A stretch of 9,957 nt of DNA from Nitrososphaerota archaeon (lineage in GTDB: Archaea; Thermoproteota; EX4484-205; JAAOZO01): NCBI GenBank assembly GCA_011605715.1, contig JAAOZO010000018.1:1-9957 (forward strand), in the 5' to 3' direction. The position numbers and the translations under genes are program-made. Each line of letters begins with the position of its first letter. Positions within the stretch are counted from its first letter, which is position 1. Shown here piece after piece: positions 9,640-9,957 of this stretch. Under the pieces are notes generated by a model. That model saw only the letters and a program-made list of their open reading frames with translations, had not been told where the DNA came from and did no database searches.

Positions 9640-9957
9640 ATGGCAAAAGAGATTGTAATTACAGTAAAATCTAAGATACCTCCAGAAGAGGAAGGCGAGT
9701 TCCTAAAGGTATTTGCCGACAGACCTTCGTGCAGAAGTCCACCTATTGAGGACGGTAAGTATTCCATACCTACAGTATTTTTTGTTAAAAAAGATAAGGT
9801 AATCCAAAATAGGCCTCTTACTACCAACGAAAAAATAGTTGAAAAAGTTGTTTACAACAGCGACAAGACTGGCACAGAAGTAGAGAGAATTGCAAAAAGC
9901 GGCACAGTTCCAGAGCCAGATGAAATAAGCAAAATTGTAAGATTCATAGACTGGGAC
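9640..9957 (+). CDS. Unknown protein, 3' end beyond the window
   Basis: An open frame of 106 codons from ATG 9640 to the last base, without a stop. The N-terminus is a strand followed by an acidic segment (EIVITVKSKIPPEEEGEFLKVF); then come a Ser/Pro/Arg loop with one cysteine (RPSCRSPP), a strand with basic turns (IPTVFFVKKDKVIQNRP), a helix-like EKIVEKVVYN and a final ISKIVRFIDWD. No family recognised. The weak GAGAG before the ATG and the TATA box about 38 bases upstream suggest a short-leader mRNA, a different start style from the genes of the left part. Codon use (AGA/AGG, ATA, AGC) matches the rest, so it probably belongs to the same replicon. Confidence 0.7.
   Translation, partial: MAKEIVITVKSKIPPEEEGEFLKVFADRPSCRSPPIEDGKYSIPTVFFVKKDKVIQNRPLTTNEKIVEKVVYNSDKTGTEVERIAKSGTVPEPDEISKIVRFIDWD

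Overview
The window looks like part of an archaeal virus or plasmid, probably from a thermophile sequenced in a metagenome. The sequence evidence is an archaeal/eukaryal-type sliding clamp (PCNA), Shine-Dalgarno sites of the archaeal GGTGA type, AT-rich TATA-like boxes, and tightly packed small genes of unknown function that all lie on the + strand. No capsid, portal, integrase or polymerase gene is recognisable, so virus or plasmid cannot be decided and the host is not identified. The first 41 bases are not biological: they are an Illumina Nextera adapter left on the contig end, and gene 1 is therefore cut at its 5' side.

Layout. Bases 44-1328 hold four small unknown genes, one of them a double-CxxC zinc ribbon. 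Bases 1354-2115 encode a divergent PCNA. Bases 2116-2246 form the largest gene-free gap of the left part; it is near 50% GC and holds an 8-bp hairpin and a near-perfect kink-turn, so it is a candidate structured RNA or 5' leader. Bases 2259-4838 hold seven small genes, two of them probable metal-binding miniproteins. Bases 4876-7226 carry the most informative cassette: a Ycf46-like two-domain AAA+ ATPase, a Ycf35 (DUF1257) protein, a DUF2997 protein and a 40-residue overlapping gene. Bases 7259-9088 hold three more unknown genes, two overlapping. Bases 9119-9401 carry the 3' remnant of an IS200/IS605-type tnpB with its right-end hairpin. Bases 9376-9555 contain a nested, GC-richer inverted-repeat structure without a credible gene. 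A last gene with an ordinary TATA promoter starts at 9640 and runs off the window.

A repeated signal organises the region. Fourteen copies of a T-rich tract followed by TTGGGTGA sit at gene junctions, usually exactly 6 nt from the start codon. Thirteen precede a gene; the fourteenth (9091-9111) runs into the tnpB remnant with no start codon, as if its gene had been lost. Genes that overlap or abut the previous gene lack the module and seem translationally coupled. The module thus marks heads of expression units and allowed several TTG/GTG starts to be assigned.

Working together: the clamp points to replication or repair functions. The Ycf46/Ycf35/DUF2997 set is a conserved but functionally undefined association otherwise known mainly from bacteria and plastids, so finding it in an archaeal mobile element beside PCNA is the main observation here.
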